From assembly GCA_026389335.1 (NCBI GenBank), contig JAPLIB010000092.1:1-64000 (forward strand): 64,000 bases of DNA, given 5' to 3'. The number at the start of each line of letters is the position of its first letter. Within the stretch, counting starts at the first letter, position 1. The stretch comes from Cyanobacteriota bacterium. Its GTDB lineage: Bacteria > Cyanobacteriota > Cyanobacteriia > PCC-6307 > Cyanobiaceae. Made by a program: the position numbers and the translations under genes. Positions 52,535-60,232 of the stretch are shown piece after piece. The notes under the pieces are model-generated. The model did not search any database. It saw only the letters and a program-made list of their open reading frames with translations, and was not told the origin of the DNA.

Positions 52535-53508
52535 AGACGCCAGAGGTTGATCCACTGGCCGATCAGCAGCACCAGCAGGCTGGCGCCGGCGATCGTCAGC
52601 AGCAGGCCCCGGGGCCGTAGCAGCAGCCCCAGCAGGCCCACCAGTTTGAGATCGATCACCGGCCCCAGCAGCAGGAAGGCCAGCAGGGCGCCGGGCGTCA
52701 CCTGGGCGGCGAAGCTCAGGGCCAGGAAGGCGTCGACGCTGGAGCACACCGACACCACCAGCGCCAGCAGCATCAGCGCCAGGATCGAGAGGGTGGGGGC
52801 GCCACCCACCGCCAGCAGCCAGCTGCGCGGCACGAAGGTCTGCACCAGGGCGGCCAGCAGGCAGCCCAGCACCAGCAGCAGGGCCAGTTGGAGAAATTCG
52901 TTGCCGCCGTGTCGGAACAGCTCCGCCGGTGAGGGTCGGCGCGGCCGGCCAGGGGCGGCCGTCAGCGCGCCGCCACCCAGTCCGCCGCCACCGAGCACGC
53001 CGCCGCGGCGCTCCAGCAGGCTCACCTCGCTCAGGGGCAGGGCCAGGCGCCGCTCCGCCAGCAGATCGGCCTGCAGCAGTTCGGCTTCGGGTACCAGGCG
53101 CAGCAGCAGGGCCAGGCCCACGGCCACCAGCACGGCGCCGAGCGGGCGGGCCAGCAGCAGCCAGGGCTGGTTGGGAAAGGCGGCCCAGGTGCTGGCCAGC
53201 ACGATCGGATTGAGCACCGGCGCCGCGAACAGAAAGCCCAGCGCCGCACCCAGGGGCGCACCCCCCACCAGCATTTGGCGAGCGACGGGCACGTTGCCGC
53301 ATTCGCAGGCCGGCAGGGCGAAGCCGAGGGCAGCACCGCTGAGCGGTCCGAGCACGGGGTGGGAGGGCAGCTGTCGCAACCACTGGCCGCCGGGGGCGAA
53401 CCAGCGGGCGGCGGCCGAAATCAACACCCCGATCAACAGGAAGGGCAACGCCTCGATCAGCAGCCCCTGGAACAGGGCCCAGGCCGTGGCCAGGCGGGCG
53501 GGGTTCAT
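52531..53508 (-). CDS. DUF318 (YraQ/YcgR-type) permease
   Basis: A 325-aa permease with about eight helices. The hallmarks are GFALPACECGNVPVARQML with the CECG motif in the first half and VVSVCSSVDAFLALSF in the second, the duplicated Cys-containing helices of DUF318. The central linker is Gly/Arg-rich. The transported species is unknown; metal or metalloid ions are likely by context (Zur, CobW). The ATG at 53508 is preferred, as it begins the conserved first helix (LFQGLLIEALPFLLIGVLIS). Confidence 0.85.
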   Translation of the reverse strand: MNPARLATAWALFQGLLIEALPFLLIGVLISAAARWFAPGGQWLRQLPSHPVLGPLSGAALGFALPACECGNVPVARQMLVGGAPLGAALGFLFAAPVLNPIVLASTWAAFPNQPWLLLARPLGAVLVAVGLALLLRLVPEAELLQADLLAERRLALPLSEVSLLERRGGVLGGGGLGGGALTAAPGRPRRPSPAELFRHGGNEFLQLALLLVLGCLLAALVQTFVPRSWLLAVGGAPTLSILALMLLALVVSVCSSVDAFLALSFAAQVTPGALLAFLLLGPVIDLKLVGLLGLLLRPRGLLLTIAGASLLVLLIGQWINLWRL

Positions 53509-53518
53509 GGCCGCAAGC

Positions 53519-54172
53519 TCAGGGCGCCTCCCAGAGGTCCAGGCCGTCAGCCTGCGGCTCGCCGCTGCCGCCGCTGCTGTCGCTGCTGCTGCCGCTGCTG
53601 TCGCCGCCGTAGGCGTCGACAGGTTCGTCGTAGGAGGTCTCTCGGTAGGGATGTTCCGGCCAGGCGTCGTCGGGATAGCCATCGCCGACGTCGCCTGCTG
53701 CGGCGCCGCTGAACCAGGCGGGGATGGCCGTGAAGCAGGCGGCGTTCTTCTCGTTTTCGCGGGCTTCGACGCGGAAGCAGCAGCTGCGGCCGTCCTCGCG
53801 GCCCTGCAGCAGCTCATTGGCCCAACCCCACACCAGCTCGGCACTGGCCTCCATGCCCACATTGGTCATCACCCGCAGGTCGAGGGCACCCTGGTCATGC
53901 AGGGCCTGCCAGGTGGCCAGCTGTGGATCGTCGGCGTTGGCCAGGAAGGTGTGATCAAACTGGTCAACCAGGCGCTGCTGCAGCTGCTTCAGGCTGGAGA
54001 AATCCACCACAAAGCCGTGCTGATCCAGGCTTTTGGCCTGGAACCAGAAGCGGAAACTGCGGCTGTAGCCGTGCACAAAACGGCAATGGCCCGGATGGCG
54101 CCACTGGCGATGGGTGCAGGGGAAGCCGTTGAAGGTCTTGCTGCAGGTGTAGGCCGCTGGATTGGGGGACAT
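53519..54172 (-). CDS. 6-pyruvoyl-tetrahydropterin synthase/QueD-family protein
   Basis: A 217-aa protein. The T-fold core has CSKTFNGFPCTHRQWRHPGHC, CRFVHGYSRSFRFWF and DFSSLKQL. The zinc-binding histidines are in the first half, the DHTFL loop is FDHTFLANADD, and MTNVGMEASAELVW supplies the conserved Glu. QueD makes 6-carboxy-tetrahydropterin for queuosine; PTPS relatives serve biopterin. The first metal-site region is expanded relative to E. coli QueD, as in other cyanobacterial members. The last 55 residues are an acidic Ser/Gly-rich tail. It lies 10 bp upstream of the permease gene. Confidence 0.8.
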   Translation of the reverse strand: MSPNPAAYTCSKTFNGFPCTHRQWRHPGHCRFVHGYSRSFRFWFQAKSLDQHGFVVDFSSLKQLQQRLVDQFDHTFLANADDPQLATWQALHDQGALDLRVMTNVGMEASAELVWGWANELLQGREDGRSCCFRVEARENEKNAACFTAIPAWFSGAAAGDVGDGYPDDAWPEHPYRETSYDEPVDAYGGDSSGSSSDSSGGSGEPQADGLDLWEAP

Positions 54173-54316
54173 GACGGGTGGCACTGGGGCCATCATCCCA
54201 GTCTGAAGACAGCCTTGGCTGTTGCCGGCCTGGCGTGGGCTCGGGCCCTGGGGCGTCAGCGGCTGGAGATCGTTGCCGCCAGGAGGTGGGATGTCGCCTC
54301 AGTAGCGTTCAACCCA

Positions 54317-55144
54317 GTGGCCGGCGATGCCGTGACTGACAGCCCGAGCGGCCTCAAGAGGAGCGGCCCTGAGCCGACCGGGCCCGAGCCGGGTGGGTTT
54401 GGATTGGGTGGCTTTGAGCTGGGTGCACCAGCCTGGATCGAGGGCCTGCGTTGGAATGAGGCGGGTCTGATGCCCGCCGTGGCCCAGGACTGGCTCGATG
54501 GGGCGGTGTTGATGGTGGCCTGGATGAATCGCCAGGCCCTGGAGCGCACTTTGGATAGTGGCGAGGTGCACTACTGGAGCCGTTCCCGCCAGGAGCTGTG
54601 GCATAAGGGAGCCACCAGCGGCCACATCCAGAAATTGCGTGGCCTGCGCTACGACTGCGATGCCGATGTGTTGCTGCTGACGATTGAACAGCAGGGCGAC
54701 GTGGCCTGTCACACCGGGGCCCGCAGCTGTTTTTATGGCGAAGGCGTTGGTGAAGGCGGCGGCGAACCCAGCGGTATCAAGGACGCTGAGTCCAGCTGTA
54801 TCAAGGACGCTGAGTCCAGCGGTGGCCACCCCCCAGCCCTGCCGCCCCCGGCGGATGTCTGTACCGAATTGTCCCGGGTGATTGAGGGGCGCCGCGACCG
54901 GCCCGAGCCGGGCAGCTACACCAACCGCCTGCTGGCGGGCGGCGACAACCGCATCCTCAAGAAGATCGGCGAGGAGTCGGCGGAGTTCGTGATGGCCTGC
55001 AAGGACGACAACGCCGCTGAGATCGCCGGCGAGGCCGCCGACATCCTCTTCCATTTGCAGGTGGCCCTGGCCCATCACGGTGTGCCCTGGCGACGGGTGC
55101 AGGAGGTGCTGGCCCAGCGCCGTGGCGCCCCACGCCGGCCATGA
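54317..55144 (+). CDS. hisI: Bifunctional phosphoribosyl-AMP cyclohydrolase/phosphoribosyl-ATP pyrophosphatase HisIE
   Basis: Catalyses the second and third steps of histidine synthesis. The HisI half has LMPAVAQDWLDGAVLMVAWM, HYWSRSRQELWHKG and DVACHTGARSCFY (zinc and magnesium sites). The HisE half has the MazG-like KKIGEESAEFVMACKDD and EIAGEAADILFHL. Between them is a linker of about 40 residues with a duplicated IKDAESS unit from a 24-bp DNA repeat. The start is unclear: GTGs at 54317 and 54332 precede the family's usual first strand; the frame is open far upstream, but that part is antisense to other genes. Confidence 0.9.
   Translation: MAGDAVTDSPSGLKRSGPEPTGPEPGGFGLGGFELGAPAWIEGLRWNEAGLMPAVAQDWLDGAVLMVAWMNRQALERTLDSGEVHYWSRSRQELWHKGATSGHIQKLRGLRYDCDADVLLLTIEQQGDVACHTGARSCFYGEGVGEGGGEPSGIKDAESSCIKDAESSGGHPPALPPPADVCTELSRVIEGRRDRPEPGSYTNRLLAGGDNRILKKIGEESAEFVMACKDDNAAEIAGEAADILFHLQVALAHHGVPWRRVQEVLAQRRGAPRRP
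54774..54821 (+). repeat. 24-bp tandem duplication in the hisIE linker
   Basis: Two adjacent 24-bp copies beginning GTATCAAGGACGCTGAGTCC (54774-54797, 54798-54821), differing at the last base. In frame, they duplicate eight residues in the linker between the two enzyme domains. Confidence 0.9.
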
Positions 55145-55202
55145 GCAGCCCCCTGGCTCTCAACCCGCAGGGCTCAACATGGGGATCTCTGGTGGGGCCC
55201 GC

Positions 55203-55559
55203 ATGAACGCTGAGATCCAACGGGCCATTCGCCGTCGCCTCAGCGATGATCCCCGTCAGCGCTGGCTCTGGGCCTTCGGTGCCGCAATCCCGGTGCTGGG
55301 GCTGCCGGTGCTGGTGGCCCATGCGATCAGCCGCCGCACCCTGATGCCGCCGATCTTCGGCCTCACGACCCTGGGCATGCTGGCCTTCATCCCGGCCACC
55401 TTTGTGGTGATTCAGCCGGGCATGCTCAAGTCCCTCAGCAACCAGGGAGCCCAGCCCCTGGTGCTGCTCCTCGGCCTCAGCGGCTTTGCCTGCGGCCACA
55501 AGCTCGGCCAGGACAAAGCAGCCCGCGATGGGCGTCACTGGCTGGCTCTCGATCGCTGA
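55203..55559 (+). CDS. Small membrane protein of unknown function
   Basis: A 118-aa protein: a basic N-terminus (RAIRRRLSDDPRQR), then hydrophobic segments WLWAFGAAIPVLGLPVLVAHAI, LTTLGMLAFIPATFVVIQPG and PLVLLLGLSGFACGHKLGQD. Well-organised helices and good codon use support a real gene; no family recognised. An ATG at 55179 would add eight residues. It follows hisIE by 58 bp on the same strand. Confidence 0.65.
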   Translation: MNAEIQRAIRRRLSDDPRQRWLWAFGAAIPVLGLPVLVAHAISRRTLMPPIFGLTTLGMLAFIPATFVVIQPGMLKSLSNQGAQPLVLLLGLSGFACGHKLGQDKAARDGRHWLALDR

Positions 55560-55680
55560 GGCCGGTCTCGGCCCCCAGCAGGCTGAAGGACGGCGCTGGC
55601 GCCATGGCCAGCGTTGCTGGCATCGGTGCCAGGGTCCCAGCCGCTGGGCGTTTTGAGGCCTGGGGCGCTGGGCGGGGGCT

Positions 55681-56085
55681 TCAGCTGTTCTGTTTGTTGC
55701 TCAATCGTTTGCTGTGACGGCAGATGGAGGCCAGGCAGATCACGGTGAAACCGCCAGCCAGATTCACGGCCTGAGTGATGTGTTGGTCGGCGGTTTTGCC
55801 CTGGTTGCTGATGCTGCTGAACACCATGGCCGTGCCAGCGATATAGCCCATGATGGCCGTGAGGCTGAAGCCTCGAAATGGCGATGGGGGCTCCAGGCCC
55901 TTGGGCTGGCTGTTCAGAATGCGCTGGATTTCGGCCTCTGTCGGCAGGCGCCGCGCTTCCGTTGCGGCCGCGGCGGCGGCTGCCACCGAAGGCGAAGGCG
56001 AAGACGAGAGCCTTGACGAAGCCAGTGGCGAAGGAGGTGGCGAAGGTGGTGGTGGGGGAGGCGGTGGAGGCGTGTCTGACGCCAT
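55681..56085 (-). CDS. Pro-rich small membrane protein of unknown function
   Basis: From the ATG at 56085, 134 aa: a poly-proline/Ser/Ala N-terminal half (nine consecutive Pro near the start), a helical stretch LPTEAEIQRILNSQPKGLE, and two membrane helices (FSLTAIMGYIAGTAMVFSSI and AVNLAGGFTVICLASICRH). The helical-plus-two-TM part looks conserved-type; the function is unknown. Convergent with the preceding small membrane-protein gene. Confidence 0.6.
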   Translation of the reverse strand: MASDTPPPPPPPPPSPPPSPLASSRLSSSPSPSVAAAAAAATEARRLPTEAEIQRILNSQPKGLEPPSPFRGFSLTAIMGYIAGTAMVFSSISNQGKTADQHITQAVNLAGGFTVICLASICRHSKRLSNKQNS

Positions 56086-56431
56086 GGGCCGGCAACGATT
56101 GCGCCCATGATGACCAGCCGCCGCCGGCCTGACCATGATTCTCAAAGGGGGCAGGCGCACTTCCCAGGCTCGGCGGCTCCGGATCCGGGTGGGCCACGGT
56201 TTGCCCTTTCTCAGCCAGTCCACCGTTCACTCCCAGTGGCCAGTGCCGTGCTCACAAGTCAGGGGCCAGCTCACAAGTCAGGGGCCAGCTCACAAGCCAG
56301 GCGCCAGGTCGCAGCCGTTACCCATTCCCCGGCGTTCGCCACCCGCCGCACCGATCCAAGCAGGGCAGCTCGAGGCAGCCTCAAGCTCCATCGTCAGCGT
56401 CACGCGAGCTGGATGACAGCACCTTGATCCA
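56086..56431. other. Intergenic region with three 19-bp direct repeats
   Basis: Three adjacent copies of CTCACAAGTCAGGGGCCAG lie at 56251-56269, 56270-56288 and 56289-56307 (the last with two changes). No gene is supported in this stretch on either strand. The repeats lie within the space between two minus-strand genes. Confidence 0.7.
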
Positions 56432-57466
56432 TCAGCGATCCGGTTGGCCATCCGGGTTGGGCACCGGCCGGTAGATGCTCAGGCCGATCACGCCGTCGCT
56501 GGCGCCGGCTTCGCGGGCCAGATCCAGGCTGCGCATCACCTCGGAGCCGCCGGCGTGGATGGTGTGGATCTGGGGGGGCTGGCTGTCCTGGGGCACCTGG
56601 ATGTCCACCAGGCCCACCTGGCTGATATCCAGGCCTGGCCGCCGGCTCACCAGGGCATAGATATCGCCCTTGCGCAGCGAGGGCAGCACCTGTTCCAGGC
56701 CCTGCAGGGGTACGTAGACCTGCTCCAGCGTCTGGCTCTTCCCCGGGGTTGGCAGGCAGTGGCGCTGGGTGGCTGGCGATCGCGCCGCGGCGGCCTCTGC
56801 CTGGCTGGACTGGACGGTGAGCGGCAGGTGGCGGCGGCTGGCCCCGGGCAGAAAGGGGGTGAGGTTCACCAGATAGCCCTGCCGTTCCGCGGCCTGCGCC
56901 CAGAGGCTGAAGTTGGGATGGCGCCGGCAATCGGCCACCTGGCCGTCCCTGTAGCGCAGCTGGCGTACGTGATCGCTGAAGCGGTCCACCGCCTCGGTGC
57001 GGGTGGCCACCTGGCGGCTGTTCACCAAGGCCAGCAACTGCTCCACGAAGCGGAGCTGGTCGACCTGCTCGAGATCGAGCAGCAGGCGTTGCGAGGGCTG
57101 CGGCTCCCTCGGCAGCGGGCTGGAGGGCCTCCCCAGGAAGCGGCGGGCCAGGGCGATCAGGGCCTGGTTCAGCGGGGAGCGGGCCGTGTCATCGATCGCC
57201 TGGGCGGCGAGGCGGCGGGTGGCGCCGCTGTACAGGGGCAGGTTGGGATCGATCGCCGCGGGGCTGCCGCTGCCCGCGGGCCTGGCGGGGGTGGTGGCCG
57301 GCGGCCGGGTGCGGGCACTGGGTCTGCTGGGGCTACGCAGCCCCGGATCCAGTGGAGTGGGGAACCAGCGCCAGGCCTGAAGGCCCGCCCCTGCGGCCAC
57401 CAGGGCCACCAGCGCCAGCCCGAGGGTGGTCCTGCGCCTTCGGGGGCGCTGCGGCGGTGGCGACAT
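56432..57466 (-). CDS. DUF1460-like protein lacking the expected catalytic residues
   Basis: A 344-aa protein with an N-terminal anchor (TLGLALVALVAAGAGLQAW), a Pro-rich linker, then a domain resembling DUF1460 (NlpC/P60-like, N-acetylmuramoyl-L-alanine amidase-like). VDQLRFVEQLLALVNS aligns with the usual FDCxxFVExxLAL, FSDHVRQLRYRDGQV with the next block, and GDIYALVSRRPGLDISQVGLVDIQ with the segment ending in HVG. The nucleophile Cys is replaced by Gln and the His by Gln. It is probably a non-catalytic peptidoglycan-binding relative, or acts by other residues. Confidence 0.65.
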   Translation of the reverse strand: MSPPPQRPRRRRTTLGLALVALVAAGAGLQAWRWFPTPLDPGLRSPSRPSARTRPPATTPARPAGSGSPAAIDPNLPLYSGATRRLAAQAIDDTARSPLNQALIALARRFLGRPSSPLPREPQPSQRLLLDLEQVDQLRFVEQLLALVNSRQVATRTEAVDRFSDHVRQLRYRDGQVADCRRHPNFSLWAQAAERQGYLVNLTPFLPGASRRHLPLTVQSSQAEAAAARSPATQRHCLPTPGKSQTLEQVYVPLQGLEQVLPSLRKGDIYALVSRRPGLDISQVGLVDIQVPQDSQPPQIHTIHAGGSEVMRSLDLAREAGASDGVIGLSIYRPVPNPDGQPDR

Positions 57467-57485
57467 GGCCGGCAGATCTCCGGAT

Positions 57486-58145
57486 TCAGCTGGCCAGCCA
57501 GTCCGCCAGGGTCCCAGGGGCCTGGGTGCGGCTGCTGGTGATTTCGATGATGCGCTGGCTGGCTGCGGGGTTCTGGAGCGCGTCGAGGCAGACCCGGGCC
57601 ACGAGGCGGCGGGGAATGCTGTTGCTCTCCTGCTGATCAGGTCCGCTGAACACGATGCCTTCCGCCTCCAGATCCGCTTCGTTCTCCTTGAGTCCGCCAG
57701 GCCGGATCACCGTCCAGTCGAGGCCGCTCTCGGCCAGCCAGCGTTCACCCAGGCCCTTCCACACCAGGATCAGGCCGAACAGGTTGAGCGGATGCAGCAG
57801 GCGGCCACTGCAGAGGGAGGTCACCAGCACCACCCGCTTCACCCCGGCGGCCCGGGCCGCCTGAGCCTGGGGACGGATCGCCAGGGCATCCACTTTCAGC
57901 GGGCCGAGGAGGTCGATCGAGGGGCGGGCGCCGGTGGCGATCACCAGGGCCTCGCAGCCCTGCAGGGCTTGGTGCAGCGCGGCGCTGTCCTGCAACTCCA
58001 GGCGTTCGATTTGGGCCCCGCGCAGCCCATCGGGCGCGATGGAGCTGGGCCGCAGGATGGCCGTCACCTCCAGACCCCGACCCAGGGCTTCCTGCACCAC
58101 GCGCCAGCCGGTCTTGCCGGAGGCGCCCGTCACGGCGATGCGCAT
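57486..58145 (-). CDS. NAD(P)-binding SDR-family protein (atypical, NmrA-like)
   Basis: A 219-aa protein with the Rossmann motif IAVTGASGKTGWRVV and a downstream VIATGARPS. It has VVLVTSLCSGRLLHPLNLFG and LDWTVIRPGGL, typical of atypical SDRs of the cyanobacterial/chloroplast Tic62- or YwnB-like type. No clear YxxxK catalytic pair is seen, so it may be a redox sensor or chaperone rather than a dehydrogenase. The ATG at 58145 is decided by the Rossmann start. Divergent from znuA. Confidence 0.8.
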   Translation of the reverse strand: MRIAVTGASGKTGWRVVQEALGRGLEVTAILRPSSIAPDGLRGAQIERLELQDSAALHQALQGCEALVIATGARPSIDLLGPLKVDALAIRPQAQAARAAGVKRVVLVTSLCSGRLLHPLNLFGLILVWKGLGERWLAESGLDWTVIRPGGLKENEADLEAEGIVFSGPDQQESNSIPRRLVARVCLDALQNPAASQRIIEITSSRTQAPGTLADWLAS

Positions 58146-58235
58146 GGTGGGGCGGAAGGTACTGGCCTGGATCGTATGCAAAGCGACCCGGCAGCGGCGA
58201 CCAGCGACGGTGACCGGTAACGCCCTGGCATAGAA

Positions 58236-58250
58236 TGAGAACCATTCCCA
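58236..58250 (+). promoter_or_regulatory. Zur-type operator upstream of znuA
   Basis: TGAGAACCATTCCCA fits the 7-1-7 pattern TGAGAATNATTCTCA with two mismatches, and is embedded in AATGAGAACCATTCCCAATT. It covers the first possible ATG (58235), which argues that znuA starts at 58256 or later. Assignment to Zur rests on the zinc-uptake gene that follows. Confidence 0.65.
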
Positions 58251-58255
58251 ATTGC

Positions 58256-59311
58256 ATGGCGGCGATGGTCGGCTCGATCCAGCTCCTGTGCGTGGCTGTG
58301 GTGCCGGTGTTGGCTGCCCCCGGGCGGTTGGCGCTCAGGCTGGGCCGGCGGCTGGTGGTGCCCGGGCTGAGCTCGCTGCTGCTGGTTGGCTGTATCGCCC
58401 AGTCCCCTCCCCCAGGGCCGCGTTCCGCTGGCTCCCAGCCGCTGAAGGTGATGGCCAGTGTGTTGCCGGTCACCCTGTTCACCCGGGCCGTGGCCGCCGG
58501 CTGTGCCCAGGTGGACTCCTTGGTGCCCGCCAATCTCGGCCCCCACGACTGGCAAGCCACACCCGCCGATCTGGCCCGGCTGAGCCAGGCCGATGTGCTG
58601 GTGATCAATGGCCTCGGGCTTGAGAGCCATCTCGACAAACTGGTGGACGCCTCGGGCAACACCGGGCTGCGTCGGATCGACAGCAGTCGTGGTGTCGTCC
58701 CCATCGCCAACCCGCTTGCGGCGCCCGGCGGCGACCACGACCACGACAACGATCACGACGCTGAAGCCGGCCATGCCAGCCAGCACGGCCCCGTCAATCC
58801 GCACATCTGGCTCGATCCCCGTCGGGCGGCCCAGCAGGTGGCGACGATCCGCGACGGTCTGATCGCGGCCGATCCGGCCTGCCGTTCGCGGTACCGCGCC
58901 AATGCCACCGCCTTCCTGGCAGAGCTCGATCGGCTCGATCGCGATCTGGCCCGGCAGTTCGCGCCCCATGCCGGCCGACCCCTGTTGGCCTTCCACGCCA
59001 TCGGGCCCTACTTCGCCCAGCGCTATCAGTTGCTGAACGAGGCCCTGGTCGACGATCCCGATCAGACACCGTCGGCGGCCGATCTCGAGCGCTTCAGCCG
59101 TCGGGCCAGGCAAAGCCGGGCCCGGGCCCTGGTAAGCGAACCCCAGGCCAGCAGCAAGGCGTTCGTCGCCCTGGCCACAGACCTGGACCTGCCCCTGGTG
59201 AGCTTCGATCCGCTCGAAACCGCCCCTGCCGATCCCACCCTGGCCGCGGCCTACTACCTGAGCACCATGCGCCGCAATGGCCAGCAGCTGCTCCAGGCCC
59301 TGGGGCGCTGA
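58256..59311 (+). CDS. znuA: Zinc ABC transporter substrate-binding lipoprotein ZnuA
   Basis: A cluster A-I metal-binding lipoprotein: the lipobox-like LLLVGC follows a long hydrophobic N-terminus, then LKVMASVLPVTLFTRAVAAG. Candidate metal ligands are His in ANLGPHDWQATPAD, His in GPVNPHIWLDP, His in LLAFHAIGPYF and an acidic residue near the end. A short His/Asp-rich loop (GGDHDHDNDHD) precedes the second ligand, typical of zinc rather than manganese binders. The ATG at 58256 is chosen because the Zur-type site overlaps the earlier one. znuC and znuB follow. Confidence 0.9.
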   Translation: MAAMVGSIQLLCVAVVPVLAAPGRLALRLGRRLVVPGLSSLLLVGCIAQSPPPGPRSAGSQPLKVMASVLPVTLFTRAVAAGCAQVDSLVPANLGPHDWQATPADLARLSQADVLVINGLGLESHLDKLVDASGNTGLRRIDSSRGVVPIANPLAAPGGDHDHDNDHDAEAGHASQHGPVNPHIWLDPRRAAQQVATIRDGLIAADPACRSRYRANATAFLAELDRLDRDLARQFAPHAGRPLLAFHAIGPYFAQRYQLLNEALVDDPDQTPSAADLERFSRRARQSRARALVSEPQASSKAFVALATDLDLPLVSFDPLETAPADPTLAAAYYLSTMRRNGQQLLQALGR

Positions 59312-59449
59312 ACGATGCACCTGCCAGCCAACGGGATCGTTGCCGCTTCCGAGTTTTGCCAGCCAGCCGTCGAGCCTCCGGGTGCCGCTGCAGCCGGCGC
59401 TGGGCAGTCACTTGGCTGAGAGCAGGCCATCCCTCGGTAGGGTGAAACG

Positions 59450-60232
59450 ATGGCGGAAATGATTCTCGAAGTCAGCCACCTCACCATTTGCCGTGAGGGC
59501 AGCACGGTGGTGGATGACGTCAGTTTCAGTCTCGAGTCCGAATCGGATACGGCCCTGGTGGGCCCCAACGGGGCCGGCAAGAGCACCTTGGTGCAGGCGA
59601 TCCTCGGGGTGTTGCCGCGCCGCGCCGGCCAGGTGAGGCTGCTGGGCCACGCCCTCGGCGCCCGCGGCCAGTTGCCGGCGGCCGTGCGCGACCAGGTCGC
59701 CTATCTGCCCCAGAGCATCGCCTTGCACGGCCGTTTTCCGCTCAGCGTGGCGGAGTTCGTCGGTCTGGGCTGGGATCGGGCCGGTCTGGCGCTGCCCTGG
59801 TGCGGCCGGCGAGCCCGATGCGCTGCCGTGGCCCTGGCCCTGGCCAAGGTAGGTGGCGAAGCGCTGGCGAATCGGTTGGTCAGCGATCTTTCCACCGGCC
59901 AGCTCAAGCGCGTCCTGCTGGCCTTCTGCGTGGTGCGGCCGCGCCGGCTGCTGGTGCTCGATGAGGCCCAGGCGGGCCTCGATGCGCAGGCGGCCGAGCA
60001 GTTCCACAGCCTGCTGTTCGACCTGCGCCGCAGTGAGGGCTGGACGATCCTGCAGGTGTCCCATGACCTAGAGATGGTGCGCCGCACCTGCAGTGGTGTG
60101 CTCTGCCTCAATCGCAGCCTGCGCTGTTCCGGCACGCCCGATCACGCCCTCAGCCCCGCCCAGCTGGAGCGCCTCTATGGCCGCGGCTGGGTGGCCTACC
60201 ACCATCACCATCCCGGTGCCAGCAGGAGCTGA
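59450..60232 (+). CDS. znuC: Zinc ABC transporter ATPase ZnuC
   Basis: A 260-aa ABC ATPase: Walker A GPNGAGKST (about 38-46), Q-loop in VAYLPQSIALHG, signature LSTGQLKRV (LSGGQ variant), Walker B LLVLDEAQAGLD and switch His in ILQVSHDLEMV. The Walker B continuation EAQ replaces the usual EPT. The C-terminus has a short His-run. It energises zinc import with ZnuA/ZnuB. The TGA overlaps the znuB start (TGATG), with a good AGGAG ribosome site before it. Confidence 0.88.
   Translation: MAEMILEVSHLTICREGSTVVDDVSFSLESESDTALVGPNGAGKSTLVQAILGVLPRRAGQVRLLGHALGARGQLPAAVRDQVAYLPQSIALHGRFPLSVAEFVGLGWDRAGLALPWCGRRARCAAVALALAKVGGEALANRLVSDLSTGQLKRVLLAFCVVRPRRLLVLDEAQAGLDAQAAEQFHSLLFDLRRSEGWTILQVSHDLEMVRRTCSGVLCLNRSLRCSGTPDHALSPAQLERLYGRGWVAYHHHHPGASRS

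Noticed and set aside
54317-54470. HisIE start further upstream in the long open frame
   Set aside because: The frame upstream is antisense to the QueD-like and permease genes and shows no HisI homology before about 54430.
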